This document shows, one piece after another, positions 50,006-59,377 of a stretch of 64,000 nucleotides of DNA (positions are counted from its first letter, which is position 1; each line of letters starts with the position of its first letter). A program made the position numbers and the translations under genes. Origin of the DNA: Ruminococcus sp. (lineage in GTDB: Bacteria; Bacillota; Clostridia; Oscillospirales; Ruminococcaceae); contig JAJBSV010000009.1 in NCBI GenBank assembly GCA_020861185.1, forward strand, positions 79,077 to 143,076, written 5' to 3'. Below the pieces are notes generated by a model. The model was given only the letters and a program-made list of their open reading frames with translations. It did no database searches and had not been told where the DNA came from.

Positions 50006-51184
50006 ATGAAAAAAGGAAAAAGGATTGGTTACGCATCATTCAAAAAGAAAGCCTCGAGAATAAGGTACGGAAATCTTGCTCTTCTCCTGGCGATAGTTCT
50101 TATCATCATCGCGATTATCTGCGTATCATGCTCCGGCTCAAAAAAGAGCGACGAAAAGGAGAACAGCAATAACGATACGACGGAAAATCAGGACGGCACC
50201 GCAACAGATATTATCGAGGATGGAACCGACACCGAAGGAACCGCCACGTCCGACCCGACACAGCAGAGCTCTTATCTCTTTAAATCCGTGACCGTATCTT
50301 CAAGCGAAGTCGGTTCCGGACATCTGGTTCTCGTCAACAACAATATCGCACTTCTTAATGAAGTCAACGAGGACGAGCTTGTTATCGTGAGAGAATACAA
50401 GAACAGCGCATACTGGGTCAAGGACTACAGCGTTCTTGTTCTTCCCGACACTATGGATGCTCTCAACGAAATGCTTCTTGCTTTCTATAACGCCACCGGC
50501 AACGACAGCGTCATGGTCAGAAGCGGCTATCGTTCGTTTGCATATCAGCAGGAGCTTTATGAAGACGAGCTCTCATCGACAGGCGAGGATTCCTCGACTC
50601 TTGTTGCACAGGCTGGATATAGCGAGCACCACACCGGATATGCAATCGACTTCACCACCTATAACGGCAGTTCCTACAGCAACTTCGACGGAACCGGCGA
50701 CTACGAGTGGATTATGGAGAACTGCTATAAGTACGGCTTCATCAACCGCTATCCCGACGGCAAGGAATCCATTACACTTATCGACAACGAGCCGTGGCAT
50801 TTCAGATATGTCGGAATCCCGCATGCACAGGTTATGTATGAGTATGATATGTGCCTCGAGGAATATATATCCTTCATCAAGAACTATACCATCGACTCGG
50901 GCTTCCTTCTTGTGAACGCTGATGACGGAGCACAGTATATTATCTACTACGTTCCGATGTCCGATTCGGACACCACGACCATCTATGTCCCGCTTACGGA
51001 CGACGGCGTTACGGCTTATCCCTATGAGATTTCCGGAAACAACGTTGACGGATTTATCGTGACCGTAACTCTTCAGGAGGGCACGGGAGTTGTCTCGACG
51101 AATGATACAACCACCGAGGACGAGACTTCTGAAGGCGAAACCGAAGAGGCTGAGGGAACCGAGAACAGCGAAAGCGAAGAATAA
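50006..51184 (+). CDS. D-alanyl-D-alanine carboxypeptidase, VanY type
   Basis: A 392-residue membrane-anchored peptidase. A membrane helix at about 22-42 ends in CVSCS, so it may be a lipoprotein or a signal anchor. After an acidic Thr/Ser linker comes the M15B domain: SGYRSFAYQQELY, SEHHTGYAIDF (zinc ligands around His208/His209 and Asp215) and EPWHFRYVG (His265). It trims D-Ala from peptidoglycan stem peptides. The C-terminal 30 residues are again acidic and Thr/Glu-rich. ATG 50006 follows AAAGGACGG. Confidence 0.92.
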   Translation: MKKGKRIGYASFKKKASRIRYGNLALLLAIVLIIIAIICVSCSGSKKSDEKENSNNDTTENQDGTATDIIEDGTDTEGTATSDPTQQSSYLFKSVTVSSSEVGSGHLVLVNNNIALLNEVNEDELVIVREYKNSAYWVKDYSVLVLPDTMDALNEMLLAFYNATGNDSVMVRSGYRSFAYQQELYEDELSSTGEDSSTLVAQAGYSEHHTGYAIDFTTYNGSSYSNFDGTGDYEWIMENCYKYGFINRYPDGKESITLIDNEPWHFRYVGIPHAQVMYEYDMCLEEYISFIKNYTIDSGFLLVNADDGAQYIIYYVPMSDSDTTTIYVPLTDDGVTAYPYEISGNNVDGFIVTVTLQEGTGVVSTNDTTTEDETSEGETEEAEGTENSESEE

Positions 51185-51219
51185 TATTCAAAAATCATAT
51201 CAATCGGAGGTAATTTGTA

Positions 51220-52053
51220 ATGGCGGAATGCAGTCACGATTGCTCGTCCTGCTCACAGAACTGTTCCTCGAGAACAGCACCGCAGGACATGCACGTTTCG
51301 GCTAACGAATTCTCAAACATTAAAAAAGTAATCGGAGTTGTAAGCGGCAAGGGCGGCGTCGGAAAATCGCTCGTCACTTCCCTTCTGGCATCCGAATCGA
51401 CTAAGAGAGGCAACAAAACCGCAATATTAGATGCGGATATCACCGGTCCCTCGATTCCGAGGGCATTCGGAGTCACACAGCCCATCACAACCGACGGAAA
51501 GTATATAAACCCTTCCGTTTCAAAAGGCGGAATTAAAGTAGTTTCGACCAACCTTCTTCTTGACGATGAGACCCAGCCGGTCGTATGGCGCGGTCCCGTC
51601 ATTGCGGGAGCGGTTAAGCAGTTCTGGAACGAGACCAACTGGGGCGAGGTTGACTATATGTTTGTCGACATGCCTCCGGGAACGGGCGACGTCCCGCTCA
51701 CAGTCTTCCAGTCAATCCGGCTCGACGGAATCGTTATCGTCACTTCCCCGCAGGAACTGGTCAGCATGATAGTCTCGAAGGCTGTCAACATGGCGGAAAT
51801 GATGGGCATCCCGATACTCGGAATCATCGAGAACATGAGCTATGTCAAGTGTCCATGCTGTGGCGAGGAAATCAAGGTCTTCGGCGATAGCCACACGGCT
51901 AAGATTGCCGATGAAAACCACCTTCCGCTTCTTGCAAGGCTCCCCTTCGATTCTGAAATCGCCGCTCTTTGCGACAAGGGCGAAATTGAGAGCTACGAAT
52001 GCGATGATGTCAAGGATGCCGCAGATATGATTTTCAGGGCAGTTGCGGACTGA
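51220..52053 (+). CDS. Mrp/NBP35-type iron-sulfur carrier ATPase
   Basis: A 277-residue P-loop protein that carries and transfers [4Fe-4S] clusters to target proteins. GVVSGKGGVGKSLVTSLLA is the deviant Walker A; DADITGPSIPRAFGV follows; YVKCPCCGEE holds the CxxC that binds the bridging cluster in the dimer. The N-terminus adds a Cys-rich CSHDCSSCSQNCSS stretch, as in many clostridial Mrp proteins. ATG follows CGGAGG, 36 nt after vanY. Confidence 0.93.
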   Translation: MAECSHDCSSCSQNCSSRTAPQDMHVSANEFSNIKKVIGVVSGKGGVGKSLVTSLLASESTKRGNKTAILDADITGPSIPRAFGVTQPITTDGKYINPSVSKGGIKVVSTNLLLDDETQPVVWRGPVIAGAVKQFWNETNWGEVDYMFVDMPPGTGDVPLTVFQSIRLDGIVIVTSPQELVSMIVSKAVNMAEMMGIPILGIIENMSYVKCPCCGEEIKVFGDSHTAKIADENHLPLLARLPFDSEIAALCDKGEIESYECDDVKDAADMIFRAVAD

Positions 52054-52065
52054 TAAAAGCATAAA

Positions 52066-52104
52066 AATAGGCACCGTCTCAAAAAAGGCGGTGCTTTTTC
52101 TATG
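52066..52104. terminator. Bidirectional terminator
   Basis: GCACCGTC..AAAAAAGGCGGTGC forms a stem with one G-T pair followed by TTTTTC, between convergent mrp and HdeD-like genes. Confidence 0.75.
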
Positions 52105-52118
52105 GATGCAAAGATTAA

Positions 52119-52664
52119 TCAGTCTTCGTGCTCTTCGACAACCACGTCGTCGTTCCTCTTTCCCGAGAAGAAAGCGGTTACGATGTCTAAAACAGCCTGA
52201 ACGATAAGCGAGATACCGATTACCATCCAGATAGCGTCGGATGCGGAAATGCTGACGATGATGACAGCGCAGACGAGAGTTACCACAGCGTCAAGAAGCG
52301 CAGGCTTCCAGCCGTCGTCCTTGAGCCTCATAAGGTCGACGGACATTCCGAGCTTGGATACGCCGAGCAAAAGAATCGCCAAAGCGATTACCGTGTCGAA
52401 CACTCCGACAACCCAACCGGTCTTGATAAGGATGAATGCGCCGATGGCGATTTCCATAAGTCCCTTGGTCATGCCCTGACCGAGGACACTTCCGACCGGC
52501 TCGGCTCTGAAGTAGCCGATGAGGGAAATTACACCGAGCACAAGAAGCGCGATTCCGGCGATGATTACGACAGCTTTGGTGAGCGTGTCGGGGCTTATGA
52601 GCAGAAAGAGACCGACAACAATCTCAACCACTGCGAGTCCGATTCCTGATAATTTTTGTTTCAT
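52119..52664 (-). CDS. HdeD/DUF308-family membrane protein
   Basis: A 181-residue protein with six hydrophobic segments and the DUF308 repeat pattern (GLAVVEIVVGLFLLISPD, IVQAVLDIVTAFF). E. coli HdeD is linked to acid resistance; the role here is unknown. ATG 52664 with GGGAGGATT upstream is used. Divergent from the TetR gene, which may regulate it. Confidence 0.83.
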   Translation of the reverse strand: MKQKLSGIGLAVVEIVVGLFLLISPDTLTKAVVIIAGIALLVLGVISLIGYFRAEPVGSVLGQGMTKGLMEIAIGAFILIKTGWVVGVFDTVIALAILLLGVSKLGMSVDLMRLKDDGWKPALLDAVVTLVCAVIIVSISASDAIWMVIGISLIVQAVLDIVTAFFSGKRNDDVVVEEHED

Positions 52665-52863
52665 AAAAAATCCTCCCGTATTTTGATTTTTGTCCAAAGA
52701 AAAGCCGTTGACTTTTCCTTATGTATTATAGTATAATAGACATGTGTTGATTTTTCAAGGGACAGTTCAAGGTGATTTGTCCCAAAACCAACAAATCATA
52801 GGCATAATGTCTTGAATATATACACTTTTATAAAAGTGTTACTCTAAAGAAAGTGAGGATATA

Positions 52864-53430
52864 ATGACCTACAAAACTACTAAAGGCAACCGTCGGGCAT
52901 TGGTTACGAAGAAACTGATAAGTGATGCTCTTCTGAAGCTTCTTGAGACAAAGAACATAGAAAAGGTAACCATAACCGAACTGTGCGAGGTGGCACATGT
53001 CAACCGCTCAACCTTCTATCATCACTACACCAGCCAGTATGATGTGCTTACCGAGATTGAAGACGAAAAGGTCGAGGACATCAAGATGATGCTCGAAAAG
53101 ATAGACCCGAAGAAGAGCTTTACCGTCAGAGAGCAGACCGAGGCTATGCTTAACTACCTCAAAGAGAACAAATCCGCATTTTTACTGTTCATGAACAGCA
53201 AATATATACTCAAAGACTTTTCGGAAAAGCTGTTTGACATAACGATGGAGAAAAGCTTTGCCAAGGAATGTGTGCCGAAGGAGCTTTCCGACGAACAGAA
53301 GGAGCTCTGGAACAACTTCTATCAGGGCGGCTTCTACTATCTTACATACTCGTGGCTTTCGGGCGATTTCTCCGCCGATTCATCCGACGTTGCAGACCTT
53401 ATCTGCAATCTTGTCAAAATCCGAAATTAA
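52864..53430 (+). CDS. TetR/AcrR-family transcriptional regulator
   Basis: A 188-residue regulator. The N-terminal HTH is TKKLISDALLKLLETKNIEKVTITELCEVAHVNRSTFYHHY in outline (residues 15-55); the C-terminal ligand domain ends GDFSADSSDVADLICNLVKI. Ligand unknown. ATG follows AAAGTGAGGAT. Divergent from the HdeD-like gene with a 200-bp promoter region between them. Confidence 0.88.
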   Translation: MTYKTTKGNRRALVTKKLISDALLKLLETKNIEKVTITELCEVAHVNRSTFYHHYTSQYDVLTEIEDEKVEDIKMMLEKIDPKKSFTVREQTEAMLNYLKENKSAFLLFMNSKYILKDFSEKLFDITMEKSFAKECVPKELSDEQKELWNNFYQGGFYYLTYSWLSGDFSADSSDVADLICNLVKIRN

Positions 53431-53431
53431 T

Positions 53432-53468
53432 AAAAAATCCCGACTGCAAGATGTCGGGATTTCTTTAT
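53432..53468. terminator. Bidirectional terminator
   Basis: AAATCCCGAC (53435-53444) pairs with GTCGGGATTT (53453-53462), then CTTT, between convergent tetR-like and dapB genes. Confidence 0.8.
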
Positions 53469-53477
53469 ACTCAGTGT

Positions 53478-54242
53478 TCAGTTATTCGAGGCTTCGATTA
53501 AATCCTGCATCGAGTACATTCCTGCCGGCTTTCCGGAAAGAAATACTGCGGCGTTGACCGCTCCGACGGCGAAGACCTCTTTTGAAGCGGCGGAATGGGA
53601 AAGAGTTATGACCTCATCGCGCCCCGCGAATATTATCTCGTGCTCGCCGACTATTGTCCCGCCTCTGACGGAATGGATTCCGATTTCGGTCTTGTCACGC
53701 TTCTTGCGCTGACTGTGGCGGTCGTATATGTAGTTGTATCTTTCGTCGCGGGCTTCGTTGATGGAATCGGCAAGCATAAGAGCCGTGCCGCTCGGGGCGT
53801 CGATTTTCTGGTTGTGGTGCTTCTCAACGATTTCGATGTCATAGTCGTCGCCAAGGATGGTGGCGGCTTTTTTGGCAAGTGCACTGAGAAGATTTATTCC
53901 TATCGACATGTTCGCCGTGAAGAAAATCGGAATCTGCGAAGACGCGGATTTGATATCGGCGATGTCAGTCCCGCTATAGCCGGTGGTGGCAAGCACAAGA
54001 GCCGTGCCGTTTGTTTTGGCATAATCAAGAAGTGAAGGCAGAGCCGAAGGATGGGAAAAGTCGATTATGACGTCCGGCTTGCAGGTAAGCTTTGAAACGT
54101 CGGTGACCGTCTCGAACGGGAGCTCGCCCGAAACCACTTTATCCACTCCTGCAACGGCTTCGATATCGTCTCTTTTCGAGATTACGTCGCCGACAACCTT
54201 GCCCATTTTTCCGAAGCAACCGCTTATTACCGCATTAACCAT
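53478..54242 (-). CDS. dapB: 4-hydroxy-tetrahydrodipicolinate reductase
   Basis: A 254-residue NAD(P)H-dependent enzyme of the lysine/diaminopimelate pathway. VISGCFGKMGKVVGDVI is the nucleotide-binding loop; VEKHHNQKIDAPSGTALMLA is the active-site signature. It acts after DapA, whose gene is 18 nt upstream. Its substrate is also the source of dipicolinate made by DpaAB elsewhere in the window. Confidence 0.95.
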   Translation of the reverse strand: MVNAVISGCFGKMGKVVGDVISKRDDIEAVAGVDKVVSGELPFETVTDVSKLTCKPDVIIDFSHPSALPSLLDYAKTNGTALVLATTGYSGTDIADIKSASSQIPIFFTANMSIGINLLSALAKKAATILGDDYDIEIVEKHHNQKIDAPSGTALMLADSINEARDERYNYIYDRHSQRKKRDKTEIGIHSVRGGTIVGEHEIIFAGRDEVITLSHSAASKEVFAVGAVNAAVFLSGKPAGMYSMQDLIEASNN

Positions 54243-54260
54243 TTAATCAATCCTCTCTTT

Positions 54261-55148
54261 TCAGACAAGTCCGTGCTTAGCAAGAATCTGTCTTAGCTTT
54301 TCTTTGTTTTCATCGCCCATTTCGCAAAGCGGAAGTCTGCAACCTCCGACATCAAGCCCCATCATGTTCATAGCCGCCTTGACGGGAATCGGGTTGACCT
54401 CGCTGAAGAGGGCATTTGTCAAGTCGAGATACTTGAAAGCAAGCTCGCTCGCCTTATCGAAGTCTTTATCGAGACAAAGTTTACACATATCATGCGTCAG
54501 ATTCGGCAGGATGTTCGAAAGAACGGAGATTACTCCCCTGCCGCCGATTGCCATCATCGGAACTGTCAGGTCGTCGTTGCCACTATAAAGAGGCATGTCG
54601 TCCCCGCACTGAGCTCTTATCTCCATCGCAAGAGCCATATTGCCGCTTGCTTCCTTGGTGCCGACTATCTGCGGGTGCTTCGCAAGTTCTTTGTAAGTTC
54701 CGATACCGATATTGAAGCCGGTTCTTGACGGGACGTTATAGACGATTGCGGGGAGCTTAGTTTTTGAGAGAATCCTCTCGTAGTGCTTGATGAGCCCGCT
54801 TTGGGTGCACTTATTATAATAAGGAGTGACAAGAAGAAGACCGTCGGCGCCCGCCTCTTCGGCGGCTTGGGTCGTGCCGATGCAATATTCTGTATCATTC
54901 GAGCCAGTCGAGCATATTACGGGAACCCTACCCCGAGCAGTCTCGACGGCACACTTCATAAGAGCACGGTGCTCCTCGCCGGAAAGAACGGCATTCTCGC
55001 CGGTTGTTCCGACGGCGACAATGGCATCTATCCCCTCGGAAATCTGGAACTCGATGAGTTCACTATACTTCTCAAGATCTATCTTGCCGTTAGACTTGAA
55101 CGGGGTAACCAAAGCCGTTGCGGCACCGGTGAACAGTAATTGCTTCAT
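54261..55148 (-). CDS. dapA: 4-hydroxy-tetrahydrodipicolinate synthase
   Basis: A 295-residue TIM-barrel aldolase condensing pyruvate and aspartate semialdehyde. VAVGTTGENAVL, the Schiff-base lysine in IVGTKEASGNM and catalytic Tyr in IVYNVPSRTGFN are visible. ATG 55148 follows GAGGAG. Upstream, separated by a TGTAGGGGCGG repeat, lies asd, so the three genes supply diaminopimelate for wall and spore cortex. Confidence 0.96.
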   Translation of the reverse strand: MKQLLFTGAATALVTPFKSNGKIDLEKYSELIEFQISEGIDAIVAVGTTGENAVLSGEEHRALMKCAVETARGRVPVICSTGSNDTEYCIGTTQAAEEAGADGLLLVTPYYNKCTQSGLIKHYERILSKTKLPAIVYNVPSRTGFNIGIGTYKELAKHPQIVGTKEASGNMALAMEIRAQCGDDMPLYSGNDDLTVPMMAIGGRGVISVLSNILPNLTHDMCKLCLDKDFDKASELAFKYLDLTNALFSEVNPIPVKAAMNMMGLDVGGCRLPLCEMGDENKEKLRQILAKHGLV

Positions 55149-55173
55149 TGTATCACACTCCTCGTACAATCAA

Positions 55174-55246
55174 TGTAGGGGCGGATAGTATCCGCCCGTC
55201 CCAATAGAGCAATCGAGCTTTCGGGCAGATGATATCCGCCCCTACA
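55174..55246. repeat. Inverted-repeat element with TGTAGGGGCGG ends
   Basis: A 73-bp element between asd and dapA. It begins TGTAGGGGCGGATA (55174-55187) and ends TATCCGCCCCTACA (55233-55246), perfect inverted ends, with an internal second stem GCCCG/CGGGC. Half of the same sequence occurs at 61364-61393. It looks like a small palindromic (MITE/REP-like) intergenic repeat. Confidence 0.75.
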
Positions 55247-55266
55247 ATTTAATCACGAATTTCGAA

Positions 55267-56346
55267 TTAATCAAAATATCCCTTCGCCGCAAGAAGCTCT
55301 GCCATCAGGACTCCGCCGCCGGCGGCGCCACGGAGGGTGTTGTGGGAGATGCAGACGAACTTGTAGTCGTACTGGTTGTCCTCGCGAAGTCTGCCCATCG
55401 AGATTGCCATGCCGCCTTCACGATCACGGTCAAGCTTGACCTGCGGACGGTCGGGCTCTTCGAAGTAATTTAAGAACTGCTTTGGTGCGGACGGGAGCTC
55501 AAGCTCCTGCGGAACGCCGGAGAAGGTTCTCCACGCCTCAAGGATTTCTTCCTTTGTGGGCTTCTGCTTGAATCTTACGAATACAGCGGCGGTGTGACCG
55601 TCGGAAACAGGGACTCTTAAGCACTGCGTTGTGATAGAAGTATCGTCGGCGCAGACAATCTCGTCGCCCTCGATGTGACCCCAGACCTTGAGGGGCTCCT
55701 GCTCGCTCTTTTCCTCCTCGCCGCCGATATACGGGATGAGATTGTCGACCATTTCCGGCCAGGTGTCAAAGGTCTTGCCGGCGCCTGAGATTGCCTGATA
55801 GGTGCAGGCAAGAACCTCGGTGATGCCGTACTTCCTTAAAGGCGTCAAAGCGGGAACATAGCTCTGGATGGAGCAGTTCGACTTGACGGCGATGAAACCG
55901 CGCTTTGTGCCGAGACGCTTCCTCTGGGCGTCGATAATTTCGATGTGCTCGGGGTTGATTTCCGGGATGACCATCGGGACATCAGGGGTAAATCTGTTTG
56001 CGGAGTTGTTCGAAACTACGGGGCACTCAAGCTTGGCATAAGCCTCCTCAAGAGCCTTGATTTCGTCCTTCCTCATGTCAACGGCGCAGAAAACGAAGTC
56101 GACCATTGACGCAATCTTCTCTTTATCCGCTGTGGCGTCCATCACGATGATGTCCTTGGCACACTCAGGGATGGGCGTGGTCATAAGCCAGCGTGAGCCG
56201 ACAGCTTCGCTATAGGGCTTTCCCGCAGACTTCGGGGACGCCGCAAGCACCTTAATCTCAAACCAAGGGTGGTTTGCAAGAAGGGTGATGAATCTCTGCC
56301 CTACCATGCCCGTTGCGCCGATTACTCCGACTTTATACTTTTTCAT
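55267..56346 (-). CDS. asd: Aspartate-semialdehyde dehydrogenase (archaeal/fungal-type)
   Basis: A 359-residue enzyme reducing aspartyl phosphate to aspartate semialdehyde, the shared precursor of lysine, threonine and methionine. VGVIGATGMVGQRFI binds NADP; the active-site Cys is in KSNCSIQSY; the HNTLRGAAGGGVL end is typical. The length and SNCS motif place it with the archaeal/fungal branch found in many Clostridia. ATG 56346 follows AAGGAGT. Confidence 0.95.
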   Translation of the reverse strand: MKKYKVGVIGATGMVGQRFITLLANHPWFEIKVLAASPKSAGKPYSEAVGSRWLMTTPIPECAKDIIVMDATADKEKIASMVDFVFCAVDMRKDEIKALEEAYAKLECPVVSNNSANRFTPDVPMVIPEINPEHIEIIDAQRKRLGTKRGFIAVKSNCSIQSYVPALTPLRKYGITEVLACTYQAISGAGKTFDTWPEMVDNLIPYIGGEEEKSEQEPLKVWGHIEGDEIVCADDTSITTQCLRVPVSDGHTAAVFVRFKQKPTKEEILEAWRTFSGVPQELELPSAPKQFLNYFEEPDRPQVKLDRDREGGMAISMGRLREDNQYDYKFVCISHNTLRGAAGGGVLMAELLAAKGYFD

Positions 56347-56526
56347 ATGTAAAACTCCTTGCTTTCTGCCGCCGGCTTAAATTGGTATTGAAAAAGTCGC
56401 GCGGTTGTTATATAATGTCAAGTGCGGGATATACACCGCAACCCATTCTTTTATATTATACCGCGACAAAGTGAATACGTCAACCTTAAAATACACCAAA
56501 TTTTATTTGAAAGAAGCGCCATTATC

Positions 56527-57579
56527 ATGACATTTGAAACCGATTTGAAAACAAGCGACTTTAATTACTGTTTGCCGGAGGAGCTTATCGCCCAGACTCC
56601 CGTGGAGCCGAGAAACGCTTCGCGGCTCATGGTCATCGACCGTGAGTCCGGCAACATCACGCACGACCACTTCTATAATCTATGCAAGTACCTTCGAAAG
56701 GGTGACACTCTGATTGTCAACGATTCGAGGGTTCTCCCCGCCAGAATCTACGGCGAGAAGGCGGACAACGGGACATTTATCGAGTTTCTTCTTCTCGAGC
56801 AGAAGGAAAACATGGTCTGGGAGATTCTTTGCCGCCCTGGAAAAAAGGCGAAAATCGGCACGAAGTTTATTTTCGGCGGAGGAAAGCTCACCGCCGAGAT
56901 TATAGATATTTTTGAAGACGGAAACAGGCTCGCTAAGTTCTCCTGCGATGGCAGTATCTACACGGTTCTTGACGAAATCGGGCAGATGCCGCTTCCGCCT
57001 TATATAAAAGAGAAGCTCGAGAACAACGAGAGATACCAGACGGTGTATTCAAACGAGGTCGGCTCAGCCGCCGCTCCGACTGCTGGGCTTCACTTCACGA
57101 CTGAACAGCTTGAGGAGATTCAAGCCGCCGGAATAAACATCGGGAAGGTCACCCTGCACGTCGGCTTGGGCACCTTCCGCCCCGTAAAAGAAAAGAACAT
57201 CTCGGAGCACAAGATGCACTCGGAACACTATGACCTCCCGCCCGAGACCGCCGAGCTTATCAACCACACCAAGGCGAACGGCGGCAGAGTCATCGCCGTC
57301 GGCACAACCTCCTGCCGGACGCTCGAGAGCGTTGCGACGAAATTTGACGGCGAAATCAAGCCGGACGAAGGTAACACCGACATCTTCATCTACCCCGGGT
57401 ATCAATTCAAGGCAATCGACGGTCTAATCACCAACTTCCACCTCCCCGAGAGCACCCTCATAATGCTCGTCTCGGCGTTCTTAGGCAAAGACAAAACCAT
57501 GGCGGCGTATAAGACCGCCGTCGAGGAGAGGTATAGGTTCTTCAGCTTTGGGGATGCGATGATTATTATTGATGAGTGA
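56527..57579 (+). CDS. queA: S-adenosylmethionine:tRNA ribosyltransferase-isomerase
   Basis: A 350-residue enzyme that makes epoxyqueuosine at tRNA wobble position 34. [42 protein letters not shown] and [10 protein letters not shown] are diagnostic. ATG 56527 begins at the conserved N-terminus; the 35 upstream codons are unsupported. Divergent from asd. Confidence 0.96.
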   Translation: MTFETDLKTSDFNYCLPEELIAQTPVEPRNASRLMVIDRESGNITHDHFYNLCKYLRKGDTLIVNDSRVLPARIYGEKADNGTFIEFLLLEQKENMVWEILCRPGKKAKIGTKFIFGGGKLTAEIIDIFEDGNRLAKFSCDGSIYTVLDEIGQMPLPPYIKEKLENNERYQTVYSNEVGSAAAPTAGLHFTTEQLEEIQAAGINIGKVTLHVGLGTFRPVKEKNISEHKMHSEHYDLPPETAELINHTKANGGRVIAVGTTSCRTLESVATKFDGEIKPDEGNTDIFIYPGYQFKAIDGLITNFHLPESTLIMLVSAFLGKDKTMAAYKTAVEERYRFFSFGDAMIIIDE

Positions 57580-57586
57580 TAAAATA

Positions 57587-57620
57587 AAGGACAGCTTTTT
57601 AAGCTGTCCTTTATTATTTG
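57587..57620. terminator. Bidirectional terminator
   Basis: AAAGGACAGCTT and AAGCTGTCCTTT form a perfect stem with A/T runs on both sides, between convergent queA and the cellulase gene. Confidence 0.85.
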
Positions 57621-57621
57621 C

Positions 57622-58773
57622 TTATTCCAACCCCGCCATGAGACCGTTATAGTAGTCGAGGCAGTCGTCGAAGACTTTGAGGTTTGCTCGGTCGAAGAGA
57701 CCGTAGGCTTCCGAGCCGGCGTCGATGTAGTTGTTGTCCCAGACGACACAGACCATGCCGTTCTCCTTCGCTTTTGAGACGAAGTATTCAGCCCACGCTT
57801 CTCGGGCAGACTGGTTGTCCTTGTTGGTGCAACCCATTTCGCCGATGATGACATAGGTGCCGTTCGCGACGAACTTCTCATAGAGGGCATCGATGTAGTA
57901 GTCGATGTCGCTCTCACAGGATTCGTCGAACTGGGTGTAGGCGTAGCTGTCGCTCATAGCGAGGTTATATGGGGTGTACATATGGACTGTCAGAAGAAGC
58001 TTGTCGCTCGGGTCTGTCGGAAGCTCGAAGTCGTCCGAGAGCGCCGCATCGGGAGAAGCGCAATAGGTCGAAACCATCAGGTATCTTGTCTCGTTGTTGC
58101 CGCCCGAGGCTCTGACCGTGTCGACAAATGCCTGATTGCAGTCGATAATTGTCTGCATGGCGTCCTGACACTCGGTCGACCATTCGGAATAGTACCATTC
58201 GTAATCGGTGCCTGCAAGTCTCGGCTCATTCATCGGCTCAAAGATGAGGTGCTGATCGTAGTCCTTGAAGTACTCTGCAATCTGAGTCCATATCTTGGTG
58301 ATATAGTTGACCGCCTCGTCGTGATTTTCGGCTGTGGGATAATAAACTTCGTTGTCGTGATGGGAGTTGAGGATGACGTACATGTCGTTCTCGAGCGCCC
58401 AGTCGACGACCTCCTGAACCCTTTCGAGCCAGTCCTCGTCTATGTTGTAGTCCTCGTCGCAGTGGTAGCTCCATGAAACGGGGATTCGGATAGTCTTGAA
58501 GCCGAGCTCGGCGATTGCGTCAATCATTTCCTCGGTCGTGTAGGGATTGCCCCAAGAGGTTTCCGAGTCGCCGGTAGAATCAAAGCTGTTGCCGAGGTTC
58601 CAGCCGAGCCCCATGTCGGTGATTAAATCCGAAGCAGTAATCGGAGTGGTTTCGGCGTTCTCGCCATAGTGGACATGACCGTCGGCGGTGTTTCCGCAGG
58701 CGGTGAACACTGCAAGGCACATCACAAGAACCGTCATAAGTGCCAGAAGTCTCTTGAATGAAAATCGTTTCAT
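57622..58773 (-). CDS. GH5 endoglucanase (cellulase), lipoprotein
   Basis: A 383-residue glycoside hydrolase family 5 enzyme. A signal peptide with a lipobox (AVFTAC, Cys26) anchors it outside the membrane. The barrel has GLGWNLGNSFD, IRIPVSWSYH, LNSHHDN, the acid/base Glu183 in FEPMNEPR and the nucleophile Glu312 in IIGEMG. It should cut beta-1,4-glucan (cellulose, beta-glucan or similar). No carbohydrate-binding or dockerin domain is present. Next gene upstream is pgsA, 22 nt away. Confidence 0.93.
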   Translation of the reverse strand: MKRFSFKRLLALMTVLVMCLAVFTACGNTADGHVHYGENAETTPITASDLITDMGLGWNLGNSFDSTGDSETSWGNPYTTEEMIDAIAELGFKTIRIPVSWSYHCDEDYNIDEDWLERVQEVVDWALENDMYVILNSHHDNEVYYPTAENHDEAVNYITKIWTQIAEYFKDYDQHLIFEPMNEPRLAGTDYEWYYSEWSTECQDAMQTIIDCNQAFVDTVRASGGNNETRYLMVSTYCASPDAALSDDFELPTDPSDKLLLTVHMYTPYNLAMSDSYAYTQFDESCESDIDYYIDALYEKFVANGTYVIIGEMGCTNKDNQSAREAWAEYFVSKAKENGMVCVVWDNNYIDAGSEAYGLFDRANLKVFDDCLDYYNGLMAGLE

Positions 58774-58795
58774 TTCGGTGTCTCCTTCAAAAATA

Positions 58796-59365
58796 TTATT
58801 CGTTTGTGTCTATTGCACTGCGATATGCCCACAGATATTGAATGCCTGAAATCAGCGTCAGAATCGCCGCAATCCAGACAAGAAGATTGTCGATGATGCT
58901 GAGCGCTGTTGCATCAAGTCCCACTCCGACAGCTACCAGAGCGTGCAGGAAGAGAGTCACAACGATTGCTACCATTGTGAATGCGGTCTTGACCTTGCCG
59001 AGCCAGCCCGCCGCAACGACGATTCCGTCGCCCGACTTTACCACAAGCCGAAGCGCCGAAACCATGAATTCGCGGAAAAGAATTATCATGACCGGAACGG
59101 AGCTGACCCAGTTCTTGTCGACAAACACGAGGAGTGCCGCCGTTACAAGGGCTTTGTCGGCAAGCGGGTCGAGGAACTTGCCGAAGTTGGTGATTAAGTT
59201 ACGCGACCGTGCAATCTTGCCGTCGAGCATGTCGGTGAAGGATGCTATTGCGAAAATCAGAAGTGCGATAAACAGATTCACGCTCGAAAACTCCCACAGT
59301 GCGAACAGAACGAAGAACGGTATCAGTATTACTCTTAAGAGTGTAAGTTTATTCGGTAGATTCAT
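58796..59365 (-). CDS. pgsA: CDP-diacylglycerol-glycerol-3-phosphate 3-phosphatidyltransferase
   Basis: A 189-residue membrane enzyme of phosphatidylglycerol synthesis. The CDP-alcohol phosphotransferase motif DG(x2)AR(x8)G(x3)D(x3)D is complete in DMLDGKIARSRNLI and GKFLDPLADK; about six membrane helices. It provides the substrate for the cardiolipin synthase at 333. Starts 12 nt after rimO. Confidence 0.93.
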   Translation of the reverse strand: MNLPNKLTLLRVILIPFFVLFALWEFSSVNLFIALLIFAIASFTDMLDGKIARSRNLITNFGKFLDPLADKALVTAALLVFVDKNWVSSVPVMIILFREFMVSALRLVVKSGDGIVVAAGWLGKVKTAFTMVAIVVTLFLHALVAVGVGLDATALSIIDNLLVWIAAILTLISGIQYLWAYRSAIDTNE

Positions 59366-59377
59366 TCTTTTATCTCC

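Noticed and set aside
56347-56526. Lysine riboswitch or T-box upstream of asd/dapA
   Set aside because: The leaders are short and show no T-box (GGTGG) or lysine-riboswitch core.
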